Assembly: GCF_033807575.1 (NCBI RefSeq)
Contig: NC_084715.1
Location: forward strand, 9,783,349-9,847,348
Direction of reading: 5' to 3'
Length of the DNA: 64,000 nucleotides
Origin: Cydia pomonella
Lineage: Eukaryota > Arthropoda > Insecta > Lepidoptera > Tortricidae
Part shown: positions 26,001 through 35,596 of the stretch, in pieces
How positions within the stretch are numbered: position 1 is the first letter of the stretch
Layout: each line of letters begins with the position of its first letter
Made by a program: the position numbers and the translations under genes
The notes under the pieces: generated by a model
What the model saw: only the letters and a program-made list of their open reading frames with translations
The model's database searches: none
Told to the model about the DNA's origin: nothing

Positions 26001-29000
26001 CCTAAATCGAAAAAGTTATACATTTCATTAATCATTTATTTTACGTTTTTATTAAACATATGTTTTAATCAACTTACCTCAATATGTTTTTCCTTCAACT
26101 TCTTTTTCATAGATTCAACCTCCGCCGATAGTTCCAAATCAAATTTATGTATCGCCATAGTGAAACCATTCTCTGGCATTCGCCCCAACAATTCTGTGAT
26201 AGCAGTTCTGTGTTTATTCTTTAAAAGCATCAGTTGTTTTTCCTTTTGCTTCAACGACTCTTCGATTAAATCTCGTTCTTTTAATTTTGCGCTTTGTTTT
26301 TGAAGCTTCGTTACCTGAAATATTTGTAATTTGTTTTATATGAACTTTATTTTCAATGCATTAATGTTCAAAATACATTGTATCGCTCACGTACCTTTTC
26401 ATTGAGTTGTTCTAATTCATGTTCATGTTGCTCTATAACTTTTTCATCATCATTAATTTCTCTTTGACATTCTTCTGTGTTTAATTCTCGTACTGCTGAT
26501 TCATATTCACTATAAATATAAATAATTTATTGGATTATTATGAAAGTATTCTGGCAAATAATTGAGGTACTATCGGTAGCGTTGGCGGTGAATCACTTGC
26601 AAAATGGGCTTTTACTCTTTGTGGTTTGATAATTGTATTTGATTAATAAAGTTAAAACTATTACTTTATAAGTTATGAATTCAACTCAACCAATCTTGTT
26701 AACCCAAAATATTTAATATTTGTAATACTTTATGGCTATGAACTTGTGGTGGTAAATTGTGAGTTTTGCTTGTCACCTGATGATATGTAAGTGTGAAATT
26801 TGCAACAATGATTGTGTAAGAAAAAATAAACAATATGCCGCCCAACGAAAAGCTACCAAGACAAATGCAACTTTGAAATGTCTTGAAACAAGATTCAAAT
26901 TGCAATGCATTTGTAAGCATCTGGGGGCTAAAGGATATATTAACATAATAATAAAATGTTAACTTACTCTTCTGCAGCTTTGACTTTTTTTTCCACCGTT
27001 TCCAATCGTAGCTTTGATTCATTTGCGTCCATTATCTCTCTTTCAATCTTGACAATATTATTCCTTAGAGACTTAATTTCTGATTCTTTATTTGATATTT
27101 TTTGTTCATGGCGAGACTAAAAATGATGCTAAATTAAAATAATATACTGATTTATCATTTAGTTAACATTCTTGCCCAATAAATCATTGCAGCTATAGAT
27201 TATAATATTTAATCCTTAAGATTTCCAAGCACAGAAGAAATAAAGTTATCACTTAGGCACCATACTCTAACTTTAACTTAATAATATTGATTATATTTAA
27301 TTGATTTTGAGAATTTTAAGGATATAATGATAATGAGCTCCCGCACACAGAAGGAGAAAGAGATAAGTTTATGTGTAGCAACGAGTATGACAAGAATGAA
27401 TGCAATGCGAAAATTGAAAATTAATCAAAAATAACAGTTTTCTTCGTAGGTATAGAAATAAATATGGAAGTATTGTTTATGCTCCTTATGTATGGGTTTA
27501 AACTATCTATAGTTATATCATTGTCCCATTCGCACTTATAAAACTATGAAATCTTGAAAGCAGGTGAGCTTAAGAAGCCTTCTTTGGCCCAGGTACCTTA
27601 ATACAGGTAATAGGTATAAGAATGACTTACAAGGGCATCTCTACTAGCATTGACTAGTGACTGGAGTTTGTTCTCTTCTGCGTCAGCCATAGACTTCAAC
27701 TCTTCAAGATCCTTCTGCAGAGATTTGATTCTATCTGTTACTGTACTAATTGCTGCATCTGCTTCCTCATTCGTTTCTATAGGTTGGATTTCAATTTCTG
27801 CAATTGACATATAAAAAAAAAAAAAAAAAAATCATTTATTCTGGTAAAAAAAAACCCTGTTTTTACAATTTTATTTTCTTCTGCCAAACTGTAAGACAGT
27901 TTGTTGGCAGAGGGTATAAATAAATGTGTTGTTTCTTAACCCAACCTTAACCATATAACTGGTATAAAAGTATTAGAATTGAACCCTATCAGTTTGAAAT
28001 AAAAATTTGAAAATCCTAAGTGCAAAAGTGTCACATTTTGTTACATATAAGAAAATAAAATCATTATAGTTTAGTTCACCATTTCCCAAACCATAATATT
28101 GCGAATATTGAGTGGGCCTTGAAACTACTAGGGAATCTGCACGTTATCAATAGGCGGGTCCACACTAAGCGAGCATATGCGCGAAGCAATTTCCCCGCGC
28201 ACAAAACGGCTAGTGTACGAAATGGGGAAGGCGGCTGAAAGCTAATTGTAGATGGCGCCACTACAGTTTGAGACAACTCGACCAACTCGTTGTATGAAAT
28301 TTGTAACTTTAAAAAATATTTGTATTTAATAAAACAATGTTTAATAAAACCTCATAATTAAACTCTCCGTATAAGTATTAAACTTTGTATCTGAGGCCGA
28401 GAAACTGTCGGATAAAGTTTCAAAGCCATTCAAATAAAGTTTTGTTTTGACAGGAGCATGTAGGATATTTTCATGTACGTAATAAACGTCTGTTTAACGC
28501 AATAAAATGGAATAAAATGGACGTCTGACTGTAACACAGTTAAAAGCACTTTAAAAGAAAAAAAAAAGACCCCATAGAAAGGTTAAGTGTATAGACTATG
28601 TACTGTTTTCACTCAAAAATATTATGCTTAAAATATCAAGGAAAATGTACAATATCAACAAGTTAATATTTTACGACCAAAATAATAATTTTCAATTGAA
28701 TCCAGCATTAAACGTCGATTATGAGGCACCAACAGAATTCACCTGTGATGTAAATTCTTACAGAGATATCAATGCAGATTCAGAGCTCCCACCTCTGATC
28801 ATGTCTAATATTAAATACTATTTAGACCGGTACCTAAATATCTCATTAAATTAATACAAAACTTATTTGATTGTGGTAACTCGCATTTCCATTAACTATT
28901 ATGGTAATTTATTTATTCAAAGAAAAAAGGTGCGGCCAAACTAATGATGTCACAAACTCTAGTGGCGCCACTTAGTAGCAAATTTTGGCAGCCCGCCTTC

Positions 29001-32000
29001 CCCATTGCCTCGCGCGTATTATCGCTCTGTGTGAACCCGCCTAACAACATTTTATGCCCCCTTTTTTAAGACAGCCAGGAGGTGGTTCTCGACTTTGGCG
29101 GTTTTTCTTACATGGGTCGGAGCCCAGTCAACTTTGGGAACCACTGGTCAAGCCAAAATAAATAATTACCATTTCAAACTTTCAATACCAAGAAAATAAA
29201 TACTTACCAGCCAATTTCGCTGTTTCCACAATCATGTTGTTCTTTCTATCAATCCGGTCCTGGTTTTGGCTTTCCAACAGAATGAGCTTGTTAAACTTCA
29301 CCTCGTTGGACGTTTTTTCATTGGCAATCTTCTCCTCATCCTTATTGAATGAGAAGTTCTTTTTATAGGACTCTTCCAGTTCTTTTTGCTTTGCTTTAGC
29401 TGTTGTGCCGTAACTGCCTGGTAATAAGACAAAACCAAATTTCAATCACATCAAGTTCTTCCAACAAAGGAGCACACTTAGAACATATGGCATTTTGAAA
29501 TGAAAACTGCCCTACAGCCTACAGTAGTCGGCATTCGGCATCAAACAGATTGCTTTTGTGGTCACTCTATCCAATGTGCTTGCGACACAGCACCGCTAAC
29601 CATGGCGCACCTGCTGGATTGCCCTGCGTGCCCGCACTCGTGCTCTGGGGGCCTAGCGCGAAAACCGAAATTCGCAAATTGCGGGGATCTTTCTCTTTTA
29701 CTCTCAGTAAGACATAATTAGAGTGACAGAGAAAAATGCCCCCAATTGACGAACTTCGATTTTCGCGATTATAGCCCTGTATCTGACCTGAGAGACGCCA
29801 CGGTCGGGGCTGTCAGCTTCGCTGCTTTCTTGGCATCCTGTTTAAGGGAACCTTGACACGAGAGAAGCATCAAACAGGTAGTGTCGGCCAAAGTGGCCAA
29901 ATATATCGTAACACGCCTTTATTGCTATAGAAATAACGTTCTCTTTATTTTTTTGATGCTGACTACTAAACTGATTAGCATTTTCATTAGCTGAATATAA
30001 AATAAAATAAATTTAAGAGACCATACTTATATTTTCCTGTAACTCTGTAATTGATCCTTCAAAAATATTCTTGATAGCTTTCTTTAGCTCTTGTTCTTGA
30101 GTTTGGCAATGCTCCAATCTGCAAACAAATATTGACTGTATTTTATTTTAATTTTTATTTAAACAAATACCAAGATTACCAAGTTCATAAAGTAATTAGT
30201 AATTACATTGAGGTTTGAGGGTTTGTCTGTACAAGTGGAGAGGCAGACCACATGCATAACTCAACCAATCACAGAGTGCTATTCCAACATTTTTTGCCAT
30301 GGCTCACTTGGGGAGCCTAAGATGCGCTTGACAACCTAATTTTAAGAATAGTTTTAAAAAATGTATTGTGTACCTTGCTTTAATTTTTTCTCTCTTAGAT
30401 TCAAATGCTACTAAATTCTTCTGTAGTATCTCTATTGCTTTCAGTTTTTCCGTGATTGGGTTAAGCTCCTGAGTTATCTTGGACACCTTTAGCTCAGCAT
30501 CAGAGATACGGCTTTCATCATTGACAACATTTAATTTTTTCTTGTCTAGTTCCTCCTTTTGTTCAGTCAGGTGGGCTACACTTTGTTCTAAATCAAAGTA
30601 AAAATAAATTATTGTCATGTATTAATAGCAGAGATAAATAAAGTGTATTTTACCTCATGAGATGATTTACTATTACTATCAGTTGTTGTCATTATTATTA
30701 ATACAGTCATATGTAAGTATCAAACATAAGTAATAAAAGTGTCTCTGAGCTGTAGACCTCGCGTTAAGCTGAGAAAATGTAAAATAAAAAATACATAGTT
30801 CCTCGATTTATAATTATATGCCAAATTATAACTTCGCACTATTTTTCGCCCCGGTTCTACCAGGACTAAACTGGGCAAGTCACTTCCGGTCCATAGAATG
30901 CAAGTAACTTGGAATAATCTGTCACTTCAACAAAACTTCGAAATAGACATATTTAGTGATTCTATTCAAAATTTAAAGCGCAGAATGTTTAAAAAAACTT
31001 AAAATGCTTGTGGTATTATATTAGTACTATTAGTAGTAGTTAGTATTTTCCTATGCATGTTTCAATCACTTAATCTATTAATGTATAGTTGTAGTTAATA
31101 ATGTAGTGTAAAAAGCCTCGAACTGTTTGAGCGTTGTTGCACACCTGTTATTGGTGCATAGATATTATACGTGGCCACTATACTTGTTACTTTGCTAGCT
31201 TTGTTTATGTACTGTTGGTGTGTCTTATAAAATAAAATAAAAAATAAAATAACTTTTAGAATTTAACTCACCTAGTAATTTAATAGATGTGGCATACTCC
31301 TTCCGGATCTTTCTCAGTCGATCAAAGCAAGCACTGTATTTGTCTGCATCAAATATTTCATCAAATCTTTCCTTGACCTTCTTGCCCTCATCCAGGGGCC
31401 AGCTGGCATCTTCTTGGTGACAGAATATTACTGAATTTAGAATTGCTTTTGAGACACCTGAAAATAGAACTTAAAATGATATAGTCGCAGGGAGCCTAAG
31501 GTCGCCAAAGGATGTTATTCCTTTACAGTCACCTGGCCTTTATAAAATTGATTGCAGTTGCGGTAGTTCTTATATTGGGGAAACAAAGCACACCATAGCA
31601 GAGAGAGTTAAGGAACATATCACAGCTGTCCAAAATCATCAGGTGAACAAGTCTGCTGTGGCTGAGCATTTACTGGAGTCAAGCTGCAAAACCCTAAAAT
31701 CCTTTCCATGAATCACCATTTCTACAGCAGAAAAGTGTGGGAAGCCATTGAAATCGAAAACATTGTAATTTCAATAGGAAAGAGGGTTTGGGGATTTCAT
31801 CCACATGTAATCCAGTAATTAGTATAAGTAAGCGAAAACAAATATCGACAGTTGAAAAATCATCATTAGTATTGTTTGTCAACAGAGTAACATCCACAGT
31901 GCACATGCATGGAAGCAGAGGAAACAGCGAAACATATTCTCCTAGACTGTAAACAGGTAGAAGTATACAGGAACAAATACCTTGGGACTCCGTACACACT

Positions 32001-32850
32001 AAAGGAGGCAGTAAGCAACCTGAAGACACTGCTAGGTAGGTGCTAGGCTTACCAAGTTCTAGATGCATAACAGAATCCAAGTCGGCGCATCTGGACGATA
32101 TATCTTTTACTTTTCCCTGTTCATCAATGACTGAGAGAAATGAATCCAAAGTTTTAAATACTGGTTTCTTTTTAGCCATACATGTTACTCTCATAGATCT
32201 TGACACCTCTAGTTGTTTATCATTGGCATTTACTATCTGAAATTAGTAGTGAAAAAACCAAATACTTTAATTAATATCTAATATAAGACTTAACTTGTAT
32301 GTACATAATAAGAGTTATGATGTCGCTAACTCAACAAGTACATACAAGTAGAGATTTTGAGTAATTAAAAAGATTTGTAGTGCAGTTTCTTGGAAGGATC
32401 TTGTGCAGTCTCAACGACATATCACCATCATCATGCCGATATGTGACCATTTCGTGTCATTTCCTTCCTAGGTTTTTTCCATTATTTATATATGTAATTT
32501 AATTTTTTGTGTTACTAATAAACATTTTCTATTTCTATTTCATATGTTTTGTGGATTTCGTACCGGTACTTATACGAAAACAATTCTAACCTTACCTTAA
32601 GCTTAACTTGACCCTGAACTTCAGTTGTTCTGTTAATTTTCGTGTCGTGGACAAAACATTCGTTTCGGCTGCCTGGTGGCATCTGACCCGTGATGGCATA
32701 TCGAATACTTTCAATTATTGTAGTTTTTCCACAACCATTTTGTCCAAGGATAAGAGTCAGCGGTTTATCGAATGATATCCGTTGTTCATCAGCATCATCG
32801 GGCCCAAAACTTCGTATGCCTCTAACAGCTAACGATTTGATTCCTGCCAT
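17055..32850 (-). CDS. rad50: DNA repair ATPase RAD50, 22 exons, 1303 aa
   Basis: Exons, 5' to 3': 32850-32596, 32236-32053, 31457-31272, 30587-30374, 30118-30027, 29417-29208, 27797-27631, 27116-26968, 26509-26395, 26314-26078, 25646-25488, 25382-25269, 25173-24976, 24477-24331, 24095-23880, 23137-22977, 22608-22374, 21168-20962, 20053-19857, 19461-19357, 18333-18217, 17301-17055. All phases agree (3912 nt). Walker A GQNGCGKTT is at 36-44, the CPLC zinc hook at 682-685, the signature SAGQ near 1200, ALDEPTTNLD near 1227-1236 and the H-loop IITHD near 1264-1268. Long heptad coiled-coil arms flank the hook. RAD50 pairs with MRE11 and NBS1 in double-strand-break sensing and end processing. Length and motif positions match animal RAD50, so the gene looks functional despite many intronic transposons. 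Confidence 0.95.
17340..18216. other. RAD50 intron 21, diffuse repeats only
   Basis: Holds a 12-bp A run near 17567 and the 26-nt word GATTTCATTCCTTACCTCTACTTT-like sequence, which appears inverted at about 17478-17500 and 17706-17730. This suggests a decayed foldback around 17480-17730. No gene recognised. Confidence 0.4.
18486..18576. mobile_element. Short foldback element
   Basis: GTGAACCACGTTCGACGT... is answered by ...ACATCGAACGTGGTTT, with inner arms around CTGTCAC/GCGACAG. In RAD50 intron 20. Confidence 0.6.
18845..19239. mobile_element. Large foldback element (about 395 bp)
   Basis: The left arm begins GAGAGTTAGGTCATTAGATA and the right arm ends TATCTAATGACCTAATTCTC. Inner arm words AAATGTCATCACCCTTATT and GGCAATAGAGTCCA also pair. 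The left arm has an extra tandem copy of a segment of about 30 bp (CAAGCGGA..TTCCATTGCAG). A GC-rich hairpin (GCGAGCGCGGC/GCCGCGCTCGC) lies near the centre. In RAD50 intron 20. Confidence 0.8.
19617..19830 (-). mobile_element. Interspersed repeat family A, copy 3 (deleted)
   Basis: Reverse-oriented and internally shortened copy of the family at 6121 and 14581. In RAD50 intron 19, it ends within 30 bp of the donor at 19856. Confidence 0.7.
20160..20330 (-). mobile_element. Diverged relative of repeat family A
   Basis: It shares the order of words CAAATCTTG, CCACTTCC, GCTGATCTGATGATG and AGGAACTC with the reverse-oriented family A copies, but is otherwise diverged. In RAD50 intron 18. An adjoining poly-pyrimidine stretch (20127-20160) may be its tail. 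Confidence 0.5.
20584..20663. mobile_element. Short foldback element
   Basis: TTAGGGTTGTCAAAA at the left pairs with TTTTGCCAACCCTAA at the right, about 80 bp in total. The surrounding intron 18 sequence (20664-20961) shows no recognised feature. Confidence 0.55.
21254..21491. mobile_element. Foldback element with about 110-bp arms
   Basis: The left arm runs TACCGTTAACCGGG...ATGAATATGGA. The right arm closes with TCCATATTCACCCCGGTT and GACGGTA. Inner words AAAACTTAAAAT and GACAATTTCTTAA also pair. In RAD50 intron 17. Confidence 0.75.
21590..21735 (+). mobile_element. LINE C-terminal/3' end fragment
   Basis: The plus strand reads YDLGLFKTRVNRLLLNR, a stop, then APSYFRLHFPSGVTRANHRS LFI and a stop, followed by an A-rich tail (TATAAAAAAAAA). 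This C-terminal signature is common in insect LINEs. Insert in RAD50 intron 17. Confidence 0.65.
21745..22030 (-). mobile_element. LINE C-terminal fragment with zinc-finger-like end
   Basis: On the minus strand the frame reads EWQATIIAKVAQFESH, then a block ending LTCPQCSRTFGNKVGYVSHL and RAHQRQQQS before a stop. I take it as the C-terminus of a LINE ORF that ends in a C2H2-like motif, not a host zinc-finger gene. It meets the previous fragment tail to tail. A host gene remnant is the alternative. Confidence 0.55.
22199..22350. mobile_element. Foldback element near RAD50 exon 17
   Basis: AAGGTACATTAGAGCGGTCGG on the left pairs with CCGCCATAAGGTACCTT on the right, around a GC-rich core. It ends about 25 bp from the exon 17 donor. 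Confidence 0.55.
23404..23748 (-). mobile_element. Interspersed repeat family A, copy 4
   Basis: Full-length reverse copy of the family at 6121 and 14581. It carries a small TGTGTC microsatellite expansion near 23665. In RAD50 intron 15. Confidence 0.78.
24690..24800. mobile_element. Short foldback element
   Basis: ACAGCGATTTTCATAGCA pairs with TGCTATCAAAATCGCTG across about 100 bp. In RAD50 intron 13. Confidence 0.6.
28151..29044. mobile_element. Non-autonomous TIR transposon (about 0.89 kb), GGGTCCACAC family
   Basis: The left end GGCGGGTCCACACTAAGCGA is matched by the inverted right end CGCTCTGTGTGAACCCGCC, and both are flanked by TA. Subterminal blocks pair too: GGGGAAGGCGG with CCGCCTTCCCC, and ATGGCGCCACTA with TAGTGGCGCCACT. 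The ends are those of the MITEs at 4190 and 4474, so this may be a longer family member. The interior has a 76-codon open frame (28624-28854) of no recognised family. In RAD50 intron 6. Confidence 0.72.
29057..29147. mobile_element. hAT-like terminal fragment, second copy
   Basis: Matches 7541-7627, sharing TTTTTAAGACA, GGGTCGGAGCCCA and TTTGGGAACCACTG. It directly abuts the right end of the 28151-29044 transposon. Confidence 0.65.
29500..29890 (+). mobile_element. LINE C-terminal fragment split by a MITE
   Basis: 29500-29640 reads IRHQTDCFCGHS, CACDTAPLTMAHLLDCPA and CPHSC, a zinc-knuckle C-terminus like those of Jockey-group LINEs. The reading appears to resume at about 29790 with DLRDATVGAVSFAAFL, a common continuation of that domain. 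The two parts are separated by the foldback at 29648-29778. Confidence 0.6.
29648..29778. mobile_element. Foldback MITE nested in a LINE fragment
   Basis: The arms are GCGCGAAAACCGAAATTCGC and its partner near GACGAACTTCGATTTTCGCG, with inner arms around TTTCTCTTTTACTCT/AGAGTGACAGAGAAA. In RAD50 intron 5. Confidence 0.65.
30650..31271. other. RAD50 intron 3, retrotransposon tail
   Basis: Mostly AT-rich. The end (about 31134-31255) looks like a LINE or SINE 3' tail that closes in (AAAAT)n. Nothing coding recognised. Confidence 0.4.
31500..31850 (+). mobile_element. Penelope-like element fragment with GIY-YIG endonuclease
   Basis: The plus strand encodes PGLYKIDCSCGSSYIGETKH then TIAERVKEHITAVQNH, the GIY-YIG nuclease core of Penelope-like retroelements (LYKI...C.CG..YIGET...R..EH). 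A TGA stop follows near 31708. A shifted frame then gives HHFYSRKVWEAIEIENI, the usual end of the domain. So the copy is frameshifted and 5'-truncated. In RAD50 intron 2. Confidence 0.8.
31895..32040 (+). mobile_element. LINE C-terminal fragment
   Basis: The plus strand reads CTCMEAEETAKHILLDCKQV then EVYRNKYLGTPYTLKEAV, the zinc-knuckle C-terminus of Jockey/R1-type LINEs. It runs to within about 12 bp of the RAD50 exon 2 donor at 32052. Confidence 0.7.
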
Positions 32851-33375
32851 GAATAGAAGAAAAATAATAGTATAATCTACACGTGATAATAAATACAAAT
32901 GAATATTGTTTTCGCGCCACAAGAGACCGAAATTCAACGAAATGGCACCGACAGACAACAAATCCAAATGAACAATGTTTTTTTTTCAAAACTTTGATCA
33001 TAAACAATCTAGAAAATATAATAGAATGTCTACACTAGTAGTATTTTCCGTGTATTTTCTTTTTTTAAATTTGCTATAATTGAATGCTTTTGTACGATTC
33101 GGACCATAAGCGCAAGGCAGTTAAAAAGGAATTTGGATACTTGGCCTTGATTTGGACTATAGAATTTGTTTCGGAAGGTTGGCAAAACTGCTTTGTTTAT
33201 ATTGTCTGTGTCTGTGCTCAGCTCTAATGATTGACAGTGAAGTGATTTCGGATTGGACGGATGCTGCATCTCGCGAGAAGAGATTTGTGTATTGTTTGAT
33301 ACATTTTTTTGAAGAAACAAACATTGTGAATACCTGCGTTAAATCTATATTGCAAGTTTTAAAATAGCAAATCGA
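32851..33375. promoter_or_regulatory. RAD50 promoter region, possibly bidirectional
   Basis: It lies upstream of the RAD50 ATG. On the plus strand a donor-like site (GATGTGAGTT) at about 33373-33380 could end a non-coding first exon for the gene whose coding start is at 39945. The 71-codon plus-strand frame at 33152-33367 has no recognised family and may be 5' UTR. Confidence 0.35.
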
Positions 33376-33774
33376 TGTGAGTTATTTTTTGCTTGAACTA
33401 AAGTGTTTGGTAATTAGTAATTATACATATTTGCGATGTACTAACCATATTATTTTCTGTAGGTGACCAATATTTTATTTATCTTTTGATTTATGTGTAG
33501 CATTCCGTTGTTATTACTTACACAGCTCGATTATACCATGTATAAGATATATTGTATTTTGCTTCTATGCATCATCTGCCAAGGCAAGCAAGTGATTCAT
33601 AATGTGTGCTTGTACTTTTACAATACATTTTTTGCATACAAAAGTGATACAAAACATCAATTTTTGATGTGCATCATTGATCGGCATTCTTTAACTAGTA
33701 GCATTGTTTTGTATTACTATGACTAACAATAGCAGCGTTTTACCTACCATTAAAACGCTTATTAAGCGATAACC

Positions 33775-33944
33775 TTATTTGAAGCCTAACATAAATGAAT
33801 AATTTGAGAGTAGCGAACTTGATTTCCTGTAACAGATCGGTCAAACCACGAATACGCCCCACTCCATCCCTACCTTGTGACGTCAGGTCCTGTGCACCAG
33901 GTGGGGCAACGAGGCAGGTAGCGCTCGGAGCCCTCGTCATTGGC
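33775..33944. repeat. DIRS inverted terminal repeat, right end of element
   Basis: 170 bp starting TTATTTGAAGCCTAACATAA and ending CCTCGTCATTGGC, the reverse complement of 38941-39110. Open frames across it are mirror copies of each other and are not genes. Confidence 0.9.
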
Positions 33945-33976
33945 TCTCAAATATGAATGTACCAGGCAGGATTTAA

Positions 33977-34089
33977 ATGTTAGGCTTCAAATAAGGTTAT
34001 CGCTTAATAAGCGTTTTAATGGTAGGTAAAACGCTGCTATTAAGCTTTGAACCGTTATTTGAAGCCTAACATAAATGAATAATTTGAGA
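33977..34089. repeat. DIRS internal complementary region
   Basis: 33977-34041 (65 nt) is the reverse complement of the outer left end 33728-33792. 34038-34089 (52 nt) is the reverse complement of the outer right end 39076-39127. The two halves share TATT at 34038-34041, the complement of AATA at both element ends. In DIRS-1 such a region is proposed to template joining of the ends into a circle. Confidence 0.9.
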
Positions 34090-34423
34090 TCTGTTTGATA
34101 TCGCCTGGTGCACTGTATGGCGCCAATGTGATTAGGAATATAGGGAACATTAGAATTTTAAAAGACATTATGTATATTGTATCTTTTATTTAAATGATAT
34201 TCATTTGCAATAATTACAGACAAGCACAAATAAGTATATGAAAGCAAAAATAATGCTAATTAGGTATATGTAATTATACCATAACTTAAAATTAATTAAT
34301 TACTCTTTACATAAGTATCTTTGAAGTATCATGTACTATGTATACAAGAGAATCACCATAAATTATAGAATCATAGTATTACTTTAAGAAATTAAATTAT
34401 ATGTATGTACACAAAAACACTTT

Positions 34424-34543
34424 AATCACCAAATGAGCAAGTTTAATGCAAGTACATTTACTGTCAAGATAAAATACACAGTAATCACCAAGTGAGCAAG
34501 TTTAATGCAAGTACATTTACTGTCAAGATAAAATACACAGTTT
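34424..34543. repeat. 59-bp tandem duplication in DIRS 3' region
   Basis: Two nearly identical 59-bp units, each containing GAGCAAGTTTAATGCAAG and TGTCAAGATAAAATACACAG. They lie between the recombinase stop and the internal complementary region. 34090-34423 is AT-rich with no feature seen. Confidence 0.85.
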
Positions 34544-34612
34544 TCATTCTAACATTTAGATATAATTATTTTTAAATAAACTTATTGATCATATCAATAT
34601 CAATTATATTTA

Positions 34613-35596
34613 TCATTCACCCACCGGTGTAAATAAATTAGCACATAATTGTGACGGCAAATTAGCAAGTTGAACTGGTCGACAATAATATTTAAGAAAT
34701 GTATTTTCTGACCTCCAATTTCCTCTGGCCAGAATTTCATCTAGTGGAATATTATCAACCCAACTTTTAGATGCTACTGCGGGCCGGACGCTGCCAGCAC
34801 TAGCTTTAATACCGGCTTGCAGTAGGATCTTTTTTATCCATCCAGATATATTTGTACGTGAAGCAGCCTTTGGCTGTCCACACGTTGTCAAAAATAAGTT
34901 GTCAACACCGCAAGCTCTACGTCTAGGTTGCGATAGTAAAATGACTCTTTTTACCCAAAATAATGGATCCAAGACTTTACTATCTTTATTTTGAAAAATT
35001 TGCCATCCAGATTGACGATTTACTACAGTATCAGTTTTAGATCCATATTTTGGCCAGAAAGTCATGGAATTATCAGCCTCAATACAGCTATCATCACCTA
35101 CAGCCAATAATGTCAAGTCATGTACCCGACGACCAGAGCATAATAATAATAAAATAGCAGCGCGAGCAGAACATTCGTATAAACTATCCTTATTGCAATT
35201 ATTGTTCTTTAACCAATGTACAAGGACGTCTGTATCCCATATAGGAGCCTTGTTATTTTTAATGCTCGAATTTCGTATAGATTTTAATGCCTGGCGTACC
35301 AGTATATGTGAGCTAAGAGGGGTATTTAAGTTTGGATCACATAGAGTTGAAACTGCTGATTTGTATACTAATATAGTATTATAGGCCAGACCCTGCTTAA
35401 GGTGAAGATCAATTAAAAATTTAGCTAAATCGGCCCCCTGTGGATTTGACATACTAACAGAATTTGTATTAGCCCAAACGCACCACTTTTGCCAGGAATT
35501 TTTGTAAGTTTTAATGGAAGAATCCCGCCAACTCTTATGTAAAAAATGTATATGTTCCTGTGACCACCCCTTCAAGCTGGCTGACCACCCCCACAT
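34613..35596 (-). CDS. DIRS tyrosine recombinase (327 aa from first usable ATG)
   Basis: The start chosen is the ATG at 35596, just before the RT ORF ends (25-nt overlap). The same frame is open upstream to 37402. The protein has an N-terminal core-binding region (WRDSSIKTYKNSWQKWC) and a catalytic domain. That domain includes LLLCSGRRVHDLTLL (Arg157 as the box I Arg), SVRPAVASKSW (Arg271 as the box II Arg, with Gly where many family members have His) and GNWRSENTFLKYY (Tyr304 as probable nucleophile). In DIRS-like elements this enzyme integrates a circular DNA copy. The ORF is intact. Confidence 0.9.
   Translation of the reverse strand: MWGWSASLKGWSQEHIHFLHKSWRDSSIKTYKNSWQKWCVWANTNSVSMSNPQGADLAKFLIDLHLKQGLAYNTILVYKSAVSTLCDPNLNTPLSSHILVRQALKSIRNSSIKNNKAPIWDTDVLVHWLKNNNCNKDSLYECSARAAILLLLCSGRRVHDLTLLAVGDDSCIEADNSMTFWPKYGSKTDTVVNRQSGWQIFQNKDSKVLDPLFWVKRVILLSQPRRRACGVDNLFLTTCGQPKAASRTNISGWIKKILLQAGIKASAGSVRPAVASKSWVDNIPLDEILARGNWRSENTFLKYYCRPVQLANLPSQLCANLFTPVGE

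Noticed and set aside
28624..28854. Independent host gene in RAD50 intron 6
   Set aside because: It lies inside a TIR element, has no recognised domain, and has no splice or promoter support.
33740..33940. 66-codon ORF, mirrored at 38945-39241
   Set aside because: Both lie in the DIRS inverted terminal repeats and are the same sequence read twice.
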